NCBI GenBank assembly: GCA_003991915.1 | Contig: RQTK01000002.1 | Coordinates: forward strand, 593,166 to 657,165 | From: Elysia chlorotica | Lineage: Eukaryota > Mollusca > Gastropoda > Plakobranchidae | Direction of reading: 5' to 3' | DNA: 64,000 nucleotides | Shown: piece by piece, positions 1 through 14,074 of the stretch | Layout of the letters: each line of letters starts with the position of its first letter | How positions within the stretch are numbered: the first letter of the stretch is position 1 | Position numbers and translations under genes: made by a program | The notes under the pieces: generated by a model | Seen by the model: only the letters and a program-made list of their open reading frames with translations | Databases searched by the model: none | What the model was told of the DNA's origin: nothing

Positions 1-54
<54 letters not shown>

Positions 55-240
55 TCCCCAACTCTCAACCCCTCTCTTTCTTTCTCTCTCCTTCACTCTC
101 TCTCTCTCTCTTTCTCTTTCCTTCAATACAATCTTTCTCTCTTTCTCATCTCTCTATCCTCCTCTTTATTTCCCTTAAATAATCTCCATCTCTCTCCATC
201 AACCCCCTTTTTATCTCTTTTATCTCGTCTATCTTATTGT
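1..240. repeat. CT-rich microsatellite
   Basis: A pure CT dinucleotide run (about 1-48) decays into an imperfect CT/CTTT-rich tract. It is low complexity and shows no coding or structural signal. Confidence 0.9.
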
Positions 241-1217
241 TCCCCTCTACACCCTGTACTCTTATTAAAACCTGTCTTTGTATGGATTAATAAATAATTT
301 ATCCACACTGATAACACAGCCCAGAGTGTAATGCAAGGAAATTCTTATACGAATTAAAGAAAAGCCGTCGTGAGTGGGCCTAGTGGAGTAGAAAAAAATA
401 AATAAGTCACTTATAAGAGTGATTAAATTGAATTATGAAAATAGAAAAAAATTGTCAAGTACAAATATTACTGACGCAATAATAAGCTTTGGTGAGTTAC
501 ATGTACTATATTTTAGTCATTTTCACCAATGATTCGGAAAAAGAGAAAAATAGATTTTTCAATTAAACCACTAAGGAGTGACCATAAATGTGTGGGAAAG
601 GGGGAAAAAGAGATTGGCACTTAAAAAAGCAACAACAAAACAATAAAGACAGAAAAAAGGAAATGACTCTTAGTAACTTTATAAACTACAATACCAACAA
701 TCACTATTTACAACACCAACCAAAAACCCGATAAACAAGCAAACCGCAGTCGTATGGGAGTTATATTGACATGTAACTGGATGCGATTTTCTTTGTACGT
801 ATCCTATTGTATTCAACCAGTGTAACAGTAGGTGTCCTTACTATAATACACTTCTATTTAGATAGATCGACCAAGCTGAACATGGCAGAAACACACACAC
901 ACACACACTCGCACACAAAACACTGAAAAGAAAAGAGTGACAGATGTGGCCGCACTCCCACATCGGTCACAGTTTCAAAAGCCCTTGTGGTCAGTTTCAT
1001 GGTCATCGAGGTAACATGCGGGTTATCTGGCCAGAGCCCTTGGAGATTCGACCAGAAAAATTGCGAGTCGTCTCTTTGTTAACAGGAGATACAACATCAA
1101 TGGTGGAATTGATGGGTTTAGTATTCATTTGAAAGCAGTAGTAGGGCTATTTGTTTTTCGCCGTATAGAGGCGCTCAGGGGAAGCTAGGAGGCGTTAAAC
1201 TCAAGAGAAGGGATAGA

Positions 1218-1296
<79 letters not shown>

Positions 1297-3440
1297 TCAC
1301 TGTAGTAGCAGAAGTATTAATAGTACGTCAAAGTAACGATGACGGTGGTGGTAGTGGTGTATTGTTGAAATGATAAAGGATACCAAGGCTTACTTAATTA
1401 AACTCCCAGATTATTAAATTTGTCCTCAAACAAAAATGCCCACAAAACACCAGCTTCAATCGACTGGAAACTTTCTGCGAAAAGATTCACGCAAATAACT
1501 TTTTCACCAATTCACTTATTTCGGAAGCTTAGGCTAACTTACGGCCGAAATTTTCTCATTAAATGTAAAAGAACCCAAAAGATATTCTTAGTGGAATTTT
1601 TTTTCAAGACTTCATCAAATCAATAGATACTTTCTTCCAAAGGCGTGTTGATATTACTGGGGGTAACTGTAAAAAAATTAAAGTTAAGCTTGCTTTAAAA
1701 GAAAGAAAAAAAACCTCAATAGTATCAGTATAATAATGGGCCAATTTTTTATTGACAATGACTTATAAAAAATGTCCAAAAGGTTGCAAATAACCAAACG
1801 AAAGCAAAAGTATCAACAAATGTTATAACGATTGAGTGTTATTGTGACGTTGTGTGTTGACGTCATGTAATCAATTTTTAAGCGTTGCCGATAATCAGCT
1901 ACGTCCTTTATCTATTGGAGAAAAAAAAGGTTTTTAATAATGTTTCGTACCACCATTATTTAAGAAAAAATAATAATTTTGAGTTTTAGCACACTATAAA
2001 ACCATTAGTTATCATTCCACCTTTGTCTATCCCCTATCCCCATGAATTTCGCGATTTTACAACCGTAAATTAACGCGCAACAAATAAACCAAGTAAGAAA
2101 TGCAGCGGGGGTAAAACATTTCAGGTTATGAAAAAACTATTGTTAACCTATTTTTATTCATATAAATATAAAATGTATCCCGTTGCTGTTATCGCAGCTC
2201 ATGTTTTGGTCATTGTTGTTATTGTTTCTGTAAAAAATTATTGGTGTTTATATGGGTGTCCCAGAACTGTTTCTGTTAGTTCTTGCTGTACCGGTACTGA
2301 ACCTTTTAGACGAGCTTCCCGTGCCCGCTTCTAATCTGATTCGGAACAATAGCTCCGAGTTTAGATGGGGGACATCTCCTTATTCATGAAACAGCCTACA
2401 TCTTTCTTCATTAGTTATCCATCAATCTAGATACGCTGCAGCACCAATGTTGGTCGAGTAACAACTTTTCTCCATCTTTTCTCTGTTTTCAGCTTTTCGA
2501 AGGACTTTATCCAGCTTTAAGCATGTTCATTATGTTTAATTTATGGTTGAAAATCAACTTTATATTCTAATGTGATTAATGATATTGCTCGTGTTCACGT
2601 GAAACAGATTTGTTTTAAGCTTCAACAAAATCTTAAGTGGCCTTGGCTTTGGCTTTTTTCGTTTACTTTTTTTAATGTGTGCATTCACTACTTCCTGCCT
2701 GAGGAGCTTGCCTCTCGCAAGGCTGTTAATCTTAAAATCCAGGAGAGTTACCTTCCGGCTCAAAGTTGGTTCAGGGAACTTTGCTAAATTTAGATCGTGT
2801 CATTTCAAATGATACTCTCACTCTAAATAGTGTTGTGACGACCTTGAAAATTGACGTGTGGCTATTGAATACTTAGGAGATACATTATTTGAAGATCAGC
2901 GAGTGTGAAGTTATAATAGCCAGGCCCAGCCTCAAACTGACGTTAAAACCCTAAATGGCAGAACGTAAACCCTTGACTAAACAGGGACCAGGGCTCGGCC
3001 ATTGTACCGGTGTCGCTTGTTTCAATATTGAAATGGAGTTACTGGTTTGTTGACAGAAGACATTAGAGAACATTTCTGAACAGCCCGCGCGCGCCCAACT
3101 TGTAGTGACATCCGCGTGTAATATCAGAGGCCTTGCATAAATGTCCCCCATAGTGGAAACGAAGGCGATAGGCGAAAGAATCTGCACAAACGTCCAGTCA
3201 AGGACAGTTTTGGCTCTATACCTAACTTACTTGATTTATTCCGAGGCCCATAAAAACCTTACGTCTAAGGGCCGTAATTGTGTCACTCGTTATGGTCGAG
3301 TTGAACGCATAGTCTGTAATCTCCAACGTTGGACAGGTTGTAACTAGTCATAGAGAGCAGGGGATCCTAAGAGGCGCTTAACCTGGAAAGATAGAGAGAG
3401 AGGGGCACACATATAAATAGACAGATGGGGAGAGGGGGGC
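241..3440. other. Intergenic DNA, no gene seen
   Basis: I see no exon with coherent splice sites and no recognisable protein here. It holds AT-rich unique DNA, a short CA run near 894-908 and an AGT array near 1219-1293. The stretch 2930-3340 is more GC-rich and has short open frames on both strands, but matches nothing I know. It may be an old transposon remnant. Confidence 0.6.
1219..1293. repeat. (AGT)n microsatellite
   Basis: About 25 uninterrupted AGT trinucleotides. The same motif recurs at 38.5 and 38.9 kb. Confidence 0.95.
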
Positions 3441-3444
3441 ACAC

Positions 3445-3576
<132 letters not shown>

Positions 3577-4303
3577 CCTAAAGAGAATAGAGGAGCAGGC
3601 TGGTTTTTGTGCGTACTTCATAAGTGATGTCAAAAGAAAGACCCCATGAAACACTATTATAACCATGAACTCTCTCCACCAAAATTTTTAGGCGGGAACG
3701 CTCTTCAACCGGTTTTATGGTGAACTTGTCTCTTCAGATCACTCAGCTATTTCTTTGACACCTCTAATCCTGGCTGTCGCTGCGTTCAACTTCCTTTGGA
3801 ACATTGGAGTATTATAGTGTTTTAGATTGTTATATTAGATTTGGTATATTAATTCACATTTAAACATTGGTTTCCCTAAAACAAAGCTATCATCATTATT
3901 ATGGTATGGGGGAATCAAAAAAGATTTTCTTGTTGAATCGATAGCATCTTTGGGTGGGAAGTTATCATTTCCTCTAGTTTAACTTCGTCTAGTTTCGCAA
4001 TCGGTATCCTTTACGGCGTCAGGTGCGTAAGCCTAACTAAGTCTACCTTATTGCAGTTTTTATGTGCTGCTCATTGGTTGTACATGTATATAGATCGAGC
4101 GAGGATACCATGACATCTGTCCTAACTGGTTCATGAAATACTGACACCATTACAGTTAGCGACGTTGAGAGATCTCTTATCTTAGTAAATAAAGAAGCTA
4201 GACATTTCTGGGCGTTCTAAGTGAACAATAAATATTAGCAGACTTATTCAAGTGTCGCATCCGTAATTGACATCAATTAGATTTACAGGAAATTTCCACT
4301 AAC

Positions 4304-4965
4304 TGGTGCGGCAGTTTACATTTCATCAGCTATAACACTTAAGTAGCGGATCTTTTATTTGGATGATTAAAAACTTAGAGCCACGGTGGCGAAATAGGAT
4401 AATTGTGGAAATACCAAAGATTTCTCAATATTTGTTGCTAATCCGTGTCCTTTAAAGTATAAACGAAATTATTTGGATGTTACCGTGAGTCATAACGGAA
4501 CCTGTTCAAAAATCAGACTATAATTTATCACTCTGAGTAATCACTATTCAAATGCTAATATACCAACACCCGCACCTATTTTATATTTTAAAAAAAAAAT
4601 ACGATAAAAAAAGGCTTAAAAATTGCATGTCGAGGTCCTTCGTGGATGCATTGTTAATACTAATTTAATATTTTATACAAAATAACTCCCCAGCCGTTGA
4701 AGAAAACAATACATTTTCATAATTCTTATTGTTGTTTGTTGTTGTTGTTTTTTTTTTGTTGTTGTTATTTTTTTTTTTTTGTATTTTTGTTCAATAAAAA
4801 GCTTCGCAGTTTTGAGACATTAAGCTTTTGACCTATTCTGTCCATTTCTTAATTTATATTTTTGTTTCCTTTGTGACATCTATCTCATTTCTAGATACAC
4901 TGCCATTTGCTTTATTTTTTTTCCTTCATATCTCTGTGTACCCCTATCTCACTCCCCTTTTCTTT

Positions 4966-5000
<35 letters not shown>

Positions 5001-5141
5001 GTGTGGTCGAATTAACAATGTTCTCTCTCTTTCTGTCTAATTATTTTGATTACTCACCCTCCAACCCACAAGTATTTCGCACTCAGGCTTCACGTTTCTA
5101 TCATTGTCTCTATATCTCCCACTCCCTCCCTTTCTATCTCG

Positions 5142-5215
<74 letters not shown>

Positions 5216-5330
5216 TAGTCTCTCTCTGTCTCACCTCAATTCTCTCTCCCTCACTCGCCCTCTCAATAATTCGCTTTTTTTTTCTTTTTTTTTTCTTTTT
5301 TTTACATTTTCTACACACTAACACTCCCCA
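4304..5330. repeat. 1-kb tandem duplication, copy 1
   Basis: This block starts with tggtgcggcagttt and ends at acactcccca. The same start recurs at 5331 and the rest follows in the same order: an AT-rich unique part, a poly-T/TTG part, a CT tract, a CTGT array near 5141-5215 and a poly-T tail with ctacacactaac. The copies differ by scattered substitutions and small indels. No gene lies within it. Confidence 0.9.
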
Positions 5331-6149
5331 TGGTGCGGCAGTTTACATTTCATCAGCTATAACACTTAAGTAGCGGATCTTTTATTTGGATGATTAAAAA
5401 CTTAGAGCCACGGTGGCGAAATAGGATAGTTGTGGAAATACCCAAGATTTCTCAATATTTGTTGCTAATCCGTGTCTTTTTAAGTACAAATGAAATTATT
5501 TGGAAGTTACCGTGAGTCATAAATTGTTCTTTGAAATGACGGAACCTGTCCAAAATCAGGATAATATATTTTAGCACTCTGAGTAATCAAAATTCAGATA
5601 CTAATAATTTATCAACATCCGCACTTATTTTCTAATAAAATACGATCGTAAAAAGGCCTAGAATTGGCAGACCGAGTTCCTTCATGTATGCATTCCTTTT
5701 TAATATATAATGTATTATTTTATACAAAATAACTTCCAAGCAATAATAATTGAAGAAAACAATAATTTTTCATAGCTTTTTGGGGGGTTAATAAAGAATT
5801 ATGCAGTTTTGAGACATTCACTTTGTCCATTTCTTAATTTATATTTTTTCCTTTGTGACGTCTATCTCATTTTTAGATACATTGCCATTTGTTTTATAAT
5901 CCTTTTTTCCTTCATATCTCTGTAACCTCTATCTCACTCTCTATTTCTTTTTATCTCTCTCTTTCTCTCTTCCTCTCTCTCTCTTTCCTGTGGTCGAATT
6001 AACAATGTTCTCTCTCTCTTTCTGTCCATTTTGATTGCTCACCCTCCAACCCACAAGTATTTCGCACTCAGGCTTCACTTTTCTATCATTATCTCTATAT
6101 CTCCCTTTCCCTTCCTTTCTATCTTTGTCTGTCTGTGTGTCTGTCTGTG

Positions 6150-6202
<53 letters not shown>

Positions 6203-6228
6203 GATCTGTCTGTCTGTCTCTGTCTGCA

Positions 6229-6301
<73 letters not shown>

Positions 6302-6404
6302 GCGCTTAACTCTCCTCAATTCTCTCTCACTCGCCCTCTCAATAATTCGCTTTTTTTTTCTTTTTTTTTTCTTTTTTTTACATTATCTACACACTAACAT
6401 CCCC
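5331..6404. repeat. 1-kb tandem duplication, copy 2
   Basis: Direct repeat of 4304-5330, immediately adjacent. The CTGT array (about 6126-6302) is more than twice the length of the one in copy 1, so the microsatellite expanded or contracted after duplication. Confidence 0.9.
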
Positions 6405-7638
6405 ACATCAGCCCCCTTACTTTTTGTGCTACGATAGAAAAAAGAGAAAGACTACGTATTACTCTGAAGTGTCGGCGGTTGTGGAACCATACATCATCCT
6501 ACCTGTCTCTTGTCACCCGTGAGCCCCTCGGTTCTCAACCAATCAGCTTTTTGTAAGATGCCCCCAGCAGCGCGACACTTGCGCCACTTAATTACTTAAA
6601 GAACACGAGAAATACGCAGCACGACGGCAGATCTGTCAAAGGGGATTCCCTTTTGTCACGGAGCTGAATATTGATCTTTGAGTGTCACTGGTAGGTGGAG
6701 TCAGAATGTTCAAATTTATGATTATTTAATTTATAGAGAAAGATACTATACTTTCAAAGCTTTTATCATTTTGTTTAAAAAATTACATACACGCAAAAGT
6801 TTTTGAAAAAACATTGGATTAGATATAGGAAAGAAAAAGCACAAAATACGGATACAAAAAAGACGATACGACTACCATATCAGAGAAGTTAAAATTTGGA
6901 GCCGCATTCCCGTATTTTGGCGTAAAAATTTGTATAACTGTTAAAACCGGCTGAGTGGAGAGGGTGCATTTCAGCTACTAAGACATCGCAAAAGGAAGAG
7001 GTTGAAATACTAGAAACAATCTGGAACAGCAAAATAAGAAATATTTCCGCAAGGAAAACTCCGATATTGGTTGTGCCTAAAGGTAATATTATATTTCATG
7101 CCCCCCCCCCCCCCCACCCAGGTACCTAAAGAATACCATGCAGAGACACGCAGGCGCTACTTGCTTAGACTCGAACAGTGGATCTGCCTCTCCCAGTAAA
7201 GAGCACTAACCACTTGGGCTACTGGCGCTCCGGGCGATATTTGGGCTCAGGTGCGGAAGATGAGGTGATGATTCCAAATTCAATTTCTAGTTATTTGGAT
7301 TCCTACAGCTCTTATAATAGCGAGTACATTTATCTCAAATAATAATGAAAGTTCATTCTAAACCTCGCTCATCTTTATTCTCATTGTTGTTGGGTTTTTT
7401 TTTTCCAGCATTGCAGTAATGTCCTCAAACGAATGTTGAAAAATACGTCGAAAGCAATCCCTTAGGCTCCTAGATGAAAATACCCCATTCCCCCTAAAAA
7501 AAACAAAAAACCTTTAAAAGAAATCAGGACAAGTAGGGTCTACCTCTAGTGTTGCATCCGAACATGAGAGTAACAATTATAGCATTACAAACTTTTACAA
7601 TCACTTTGTTCAGAAGTAGATCCACATGACTCTGTGCA
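6405..7638. other. Intergenic DNA with one SINE head
   Basis: Mostly unique AT-rich sequence with a poly-C run near 7100-7115. The only structured element is a minus-strand tRNA-derived SINE head near 7150-7235. Confidence 0.6.
7150..7235 (-). mobile_element. tRNA-derived SINE head
   Basis: Read on the minus strand, this has an A-box-like segment (tagcccaagtggttag) and then a B-box-like segment (tgttcgagtcta), spaced as in a tRNA-headed SINE. No clear tail follows, so it is probably a fragment. Confidence 0.6.
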
Positions 7639-8721
7639 TTCTTGTACTAGTATTGAGTAGTTTTAGAAAGAGACAAAGAACGCAAGAAGAGATTGATTCT
7701 ACGCCGCGGTATTTTTCTTCTTTGTCTTCTTCTCTGTGTATGTGGTGGTGAGCGAGGGGGGGGGGGGGTGCTTAAGTTGCAGAACGCTGACTCTCTATTC
7801 GAGAGGTCGCTGATTCGATCCCACGATCAGACACATATATTTGTCAGCTTTCGTCTCATAACGTGTCATTCTAATGTGACTGACAGAGACATATTAAAGT
7901 TATTGTACCCCACTCTGTCTCTATGTGATAGCACGTATAATTGTCAGATGTTATTCTTGGGATACGTCAGCTAGTACAGCTAGCTTTGGGCCTTAAAAAG
8001 TTGAACCAACTTTACCCAAACCAAACTTTTTCTTCCTGGGGTTTTGTTTTTTTTATCGGTTCAATCATTATAATAATTTTATGTTACACTAAATTGTTTG
8101 TGGGTGCAGTAAACGGAAGCAGCATCATAATAATATGGAAAAGTCAAATATACCTATAAATCTTTCAATCTCTCCTATTGAGAACGTTTGATCTTTTAAT
8201 AACCCCCTCTTCAGTCAGCAGTCTCTGGTGTACGACTCATTTTGATCATATAAATACAGTACTTTCATCTTGCGAGAAGAGGCTTTTTTTTTTTTCAAAG
8301 GAAAACAAAAATGTATACAATTACAATAGTCACACGCTCTCTTTAAGGAGGAAGGTAATTCCCCATTGCACTAGTTATTCATCACTATAAATGGTAATAA
8401 TAATGAAATTACTCTCTTACTGCGCTGTTAGCTCGCCTTGGCAAGGCCCCAAATCCGCTTATACTTTTCTCGGAAAATAGGTGCGATGCTCATAAACCCT
8501 CACACAGATAAATAAAAAATGTTTGGTTGCTGCTGCTGTTGTTATTGTTATTCTCTGTTGTTGTTGGTGGTGGTTGTGGTAGTGGTGGTGCTGATGCTGC
8601 TGTTGTTGTTTTATTACTATTTTGTACATTTTATAACACTGCGTTATGAAATACGGGACATTGAGATATTATGAGACTGGAAAGAGAGTAACAATTGTAT
8701 ACAAACAACATGACCCAAATA

Positions 8722-8792
<71 letters not shown>

Positions 8793-8910
8793 CTCTGTCT
8801 TATTTTGTAATTTTTATAACTATTTATAAGAACAAAAACAAGTAAATTAGATTCAAGACTACAATCACAGAAACCATGCTGTGAAAAAAAGGTTAAAATG
8901 TAAACACTAA
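7639..8910. repeat. Second tandem duplication, copy 1 (with SINE)
   Basis: It starts at ttcttgtactagtattg and ends at taaacactaa. The next block (8911-9888) repeats it in order: an Arg-rich AG stretch, a poly-G run, tttatcggttcaatc, a TTG/CTG-rich stretch and a CT microsatellite. This copy is about 290 bp longer, chiefly because of a SINE at 7768-8040 absent from copy 2. Confidence 0.9.
7768..8040 (+). mobile_element. tRNA-derived SINE inside duplication copy 1
   Basis: The head carries a B-box-like ctgattcgatccc. The tail (gtgatagcacgtataattg, then cagatgttattcttggg) is a diverged form of the SINE tail seen elsewhere in the window. The insertion sits at the poly-G/ggtt junction that is uninterrupted in copy 2, so the locus shows the presence and absence alleles side by side. 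Confidence 0.7.
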
Positions 8911-9695
8911 TTCTTGTACTAGTATTGAGTAGTTTTAGAAAGAGACAAAGAACGCAAGAAGAGATTGATTCTAAGCCGCGGCATTTTTCTTTTTTGTCTT
9001 CTTCTTTGTGTATGTGGTGGTGAGCGAGGGGGGGGGGGGGGGGTTGTTTTTTTTATCGGTTCAATCATTACAATAATTTTATGTTACACTAAATTGTTTG
9101 TGGGTGCAGTAAACGGAAGCAGCATCATAATAATATGGAAAAATCAAATATACCTATAAATCTTTCAATCTCTCCTAAAGAGAACGTTTGGTCTTAATCC
9201 CCTCTTCAGTCAGCAGTCTCTGGTTTACGACTAAGTTTGATCATATAAATACAGTACTTTCATTTTGCGAGCTGAGGCTTTTTTTTTTTCAAATGAAAAC
9301 AAAAAATGTATACAATTACAATAGTCATACGCTCTCTTTTAGGAGGAAGGTAATTCCCCATTGCACTAGCTATTCATCACTATAAATGGTAATAATAATG
9401 AAATTACTCTCTTACTGCGCTGTTAGCTCGCCTTGGCAAGGCCCCAAATCCGCTTATACTTTTCTCGGAAAATAGGTGCGATGCTCATAAACCCTCACAC
9501 AGATCAATAAAACATTTTTGGTTGTTGCTGCAATTGCTGTTGTTGCTGTTGTTGATGCTGTTGCTGTTGTTGCTGTTTTTGTTTCATTAGTAATTATTAT
9601 GTACATTTTATAACATTGCGTTATGAAATACGGGACATTGAGATACATGAGACTGGATAAGAGTAACATTGTATACAAACAACATGACCCAAATA

Positions 9696-9780
<85 letters not shown>

Positions 9781-9888
9781 TATTTTGTAATTTTTATAAC
9801 TATTTATAAGAACAAAAACAAGTAAATTAGATTCAAGACTACAATCACAGAAACCATGCTGTGAAAAAAATGTTAAAATGTAAACACT
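8911..9888. repeat. Second tandem duplication, copy 2 (no SINE)
   Basis: Direct repeat of 7639-8910. At the place of the SINE the poly-G run continues straight into ttgttttttttatcgg. Its CT tract (about 9700-9777) is purer than the one in copy 1. Confidence 0.9.
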
Positions 9889-10995
9889 GAGTCCACTCAA
9901 TCCATTATAAACAAAACAAAACCTTGTTCTTTATAGACGAAGAAAGAACTCAATCCCCTGTCCTGTTTTCTGCCTGCTTGGATAGAAAGAGAAATCAAAC
10001 AAGGTACATTGTATAATCTGACCGGCCAAGTCTGGGGAATTGTACCTTGGGGTCCCCTTGCCCTGTAGTTCTAAAAATTTCTAGAGATTATAAAAGACGT
10101 TAAACCGGGAAAGATCTTTGCTTACTCCAACCAAAGAAAGACAATGATGACTATTCATTTAAGAAGAGGGCAGGCAGTGTATAATTTTGGTAGGAGGGCT
10201 CCAAATGCGACAGATAGCCCTCTCAGTAGAGCGCCGGTCTAAAATAGGAGGTCCTTGGTTTAAACTCAGCGGTTTCTTGTGCTCGATGTTTGGCTTGATA
10301 GAAAGATGCCCTAACCCATTATGAAATTAAATTTGTGGAGAACATTAAACAACTGAATGGTTTAGTTCTGCACTTATCTTGAGTAAACAGCTAGAATTAC
10401 AAAATAGTAGTTTTACCAGTTTGAACAAAATGTACACTTTTTTTTACAATAACGGTAAAAGTGATATTTTTTTTCTAGTTTTAGAATGTTAGCACAGTTC
10501 AAACAAAAATGTACCCATAAATATTTTCTCACCTTATTCAGCCTGCATGGCAACAGTGTAAACTGTTCTAAATGTACCTTACAGTTCAAGGATATTGCTT
10601 AATTCCTCTTACACCAAATTGTGTGTACTTCTGTGACTGTACCTTATTTTGGGAGCCTTGGTAACGACAGACAGTTTCGATCTGAACAGGCAAAAATGAC
10701 AATATTGGCACATTCAGGGCAGTTGTCGTGACTTCGTCTAGCTTTTTTTTTCTTTTCTAGAAATACAATCCTATGTAGATGGGTATAGTTCTCGCCTAGA
10801 ATTGTGGAGTTACCATAGTAACGGTACGGGAATGTAAACAGTTTTATGAAAATGACTCCAGTGTCCCAAGTCGTGGCAATGCATGCTTTCACATTATCTG
10901 ATTTCACTGAAAGGCATCCGACCTTCAGAAATTACTAAATTAATTATGGTTGTGATCTCTCTTCGGTAAAGAGCAAAAACACTGGGCATCTTCAT
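9889..10995. other. Intergenic DNA
   Basis: Unique AT-rich sequence with one SINE head (10197-10300). I see no supported exon. Confidence 0.6.
10197..10300 (+). mobile_element. tRNA-derived SINE head (probable)
   Basis: It has an A-box-like gatagccctctcagtagag and a degenerate B box (ggtttaaactc) about 45 bp later. The tail is not recognisable. Confidence 0.5.
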
Positions 10996-11187
<192 letters not shown>

Positions 11188-12100
11188 CAAAAATAACAAG
11201 AAAATAAATGACATTTTGATTTTTTTTTAAACCATTTATGTATTGCGCATACTCAAAGAAAATGCAATTTTATATGCGCACAATGTGGCTGCATCCCTCT
11301 TGAATGGGACGTCTTTCCCTTCAAGAATATCACGCCTCGTTAATTCTAATTTCCTGAAGTTTATGGATGACAAAAACAGTTTAGGAAATAATACATTTTT
11401 TGCTGCTACCATATCCCATCCATCAATGACCAGGGGCGAACCAGAATATGCGATTGAAATGTATTTCCAGCCTCTGCTCCCATGTCCACACCTAACTGGT
11501 CTGCACTATTTCATCATAATAATTGTTCGTGAGAGAGACAGACTTCCAATAATAGCACATCGTTACATCAAAGTGACAACTTGGTGCTTTGCAGATTTCC
11601 CTTGCGTGTTGGATTCACATGAGCTTGCAATTGGTATAAAAATAGCAGAGCATTGCGTGACAAGGCATCCTAATGATAGGTGTATTTTACTCATTGGCCT
11701 TGGCCAAACTCATCTTCCTCCCTGTCATCTTTAAGAGTAAAAGTAATACAGTATTTTACAATTTGGTTAGTAAAAAAGCCGAATTTCTCATTGTAAGTTA
11801 TTGTTTTGAAAAACTATGATGATAGAAAAAAAAAAAAAAAAGAACATTAAAACAAACAACAATAATTATGATGATAACAATAACAGAAGCAGTAACAACA
11901 ATAATTAAAAAATACTTACAACAAAAATAATTACAATAATGGCAACGACACTGACATTAGCATCATAACCTTCACATTGTTACGTTGCGGTTTCACATAA
12001 TCATTCGTTTCTTTTCGGTAGATAGTTAACATCATATTGCAAAACCATTTGGGTTGGCTATGTTCTTCAATTTTTTTATAATATGAGCATAAATAGATAG
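11188..12100. other. Intergenic DNA, one unconvincing open frame
   Basis: A plus-strand frame of about 160 codons ends at 11734. It has no recognisable domain and no clear ATG context, and its composition does not look coding. The rest is AT-rich with AAC/AAT-rich patches. Confidence 0.5.
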
Positions 12101-12105
12101 CTTAT

Positions 12106-12249
12106 TAGGTTAACGATTAGTGTGTAGAAAACAGATCGGGAAGGAGAGAGGGAGAGAAAGTGTGTGTGTGTGTGTGAAATAGCTTATTAGGTTAACGATT
12201 AGTGTGTAGAAAACAGATCGGGAAGGAGAGAGCGAGAGAAAGTGTGTGT

Positions 12250-12314
<65 letters not shown>
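12106..12314. repeat. 75-bp tandem duplication and (GA)n tract
   Basis: The block from atagcttattaggttaacg through gggaaggagagag and a GT run occurs twice (about 12106-12176 and 12179-12250). The second copy runs into a GA microsatellite (about 12251-12314). Confidence 0.85.
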
Positions 12315-12320
<6 letters not shown>

Positions 12321-13345
12321 AGAAATAGAGCGTTTTTTACATAATGCCTTATCAAAAACAGGATGGCATTACAATGGGTATATATTACTGTTGCAATGTT
12401 ACTCAGCATCAATACTGATACATAACGATGACCTTTGAAAAGCTACGAATGCACCAGCGCATCAAGTTAGAAGATCCGGCAACCCACACTGACACGGTGC
12501 AAGAGAGACAAACTTAATGAGAATGGTGGCATGATGGGACAGTTTCCCAGGAGACATGCGTGCTCATGACCCCAGCATTCTACATCAGGCATCTATACAT
12601 GGAAAGCACATGTACCACCATAGCAATCATGTGATTGGTATTAGCCCCAAGTGTGGATATCACCCCCCCCCCCCGAAAAAACAACAAAACAACAACAAAC
12701 AAACAACAACAACAACAATAACAACAAACGACAACAAAAACGCGCACATTTCTAACTTAACCCATTCTACATGAATAGCTATGTTCGCGTTAGGTTTATT
12801 CGCTTTCCTTACTTTAGTGGTTGGTTTATCATCTGGTAATTAAATAGAATGTTAGCTGTTGACCCCGGTATTGCAGTGTACATTTTCTTGTGAAAATAAA
12901 AAAAAAACGGGCATTTAGGTTTTTGTAACAACAATAACAACAACAACAAAAACAAAACCAACATAAAAACAATTTTAGAACGATCCTTCGAGATCTGCAA
13001 TGCCCTGTATTGTTATTAAGTGAAGATAGCAGCACAATGAAGTTGCGATGGGGTCTATGTTTCATTTATGTCACAATTAATTGTATTAAAGGCAAAGCTT
13101 GTACGGATAAATTGGCCTGTCTTTACTCCGTGAAATGTTACAAGACTTCAATATGTCTTTCAATTTGCAAATTATTTTGCCTTTCGATATATCTGAATAA
13201 GCAATTTTAGGAGAGAAATATATAGAGACAGAGTGAAAAAGAGAGGGGGAGACAGAGGAGGGAGGGCATAGGGAGAAGGAGAGAAAGGGGAGGAGAGAAA
13301 AGGGGGAGAAAGAGAGAGATACAGCGAGGGGGGATATACAGGTAG

Positions 13346-13385
<40 letters not shown>

Positions 13386-13894
13386 TTTAGAGAGAAGTTA
13401 AATCTAGGATATGCAAAACGTATTATTTTTCCTACTATTTACCCAAGTGATTTTTAAGGAGTTAAAGTAAGCTGTTATAATGTTTATGCTTCAATTATAG
13501 ATCTAAAATTATAATAGCTTTATTCATATAAAATATGTTCCACATACTACTCTTTAAAAAAAATCTCATTATTACCTAAGAAATTATAGGGCCTGTAAAA
13601 TGTTCTACTTAACAGCAAAGCAAAACAGATCTATTTCAATTTTTGACAAGTTTCTATGGAAAATCCCATGACATTTTTCTTTTATTATGAACAGGAGTAC
13701 ATCAAAATGTATGTTTCTTTTGTGCCACCCATCTTACCATATTTTTTATTCCTTCATACAAATTAAAAGTAAATAGCCTAAAAAGAGATTACACCCTTGA
13801 CCCCACGCCGGTTTAACCTAGAAAACATCGCCCAACCGAGCCTTTCCAATTTTTTAAATCTCCCCATGGTGTACCTCCCTATATGAGCTCTCTC

Positions 13895-13987
13895 CTCTGT
13901 CTGTTTTTCTGTCTGTCTGTCTCTGCGTGTGTCTGTCTGCTTTTTTGTCTGTCTGTCTCTGTGTGTGTCTGTCTGTGTGTGTGTGTG

Positions 13988-14068
<81 letters not shown>
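13895..14068. repeat. CTGT then CT compound microsatellite
   Basis: An imperfect CTGT/GTGT array changes abruptly to a pure CT run. Confidence 0.95.

Positions 14069-14074
<6 letters not shown>

Noticed and set aside
5037..6437. Repetitive Cys/Leu/Ser/Val and Thr/Asp/Arg/Gln reading frames
   Set aside because: They come from the CTGT/GACA arrays in both strands; there is no splice or start context.
11243..11734. 163-codon plus-strand frame
   Set aside because: No ATG start, no recognisable domain, no splice context and no coding-like composition. I judge it a chance frame.
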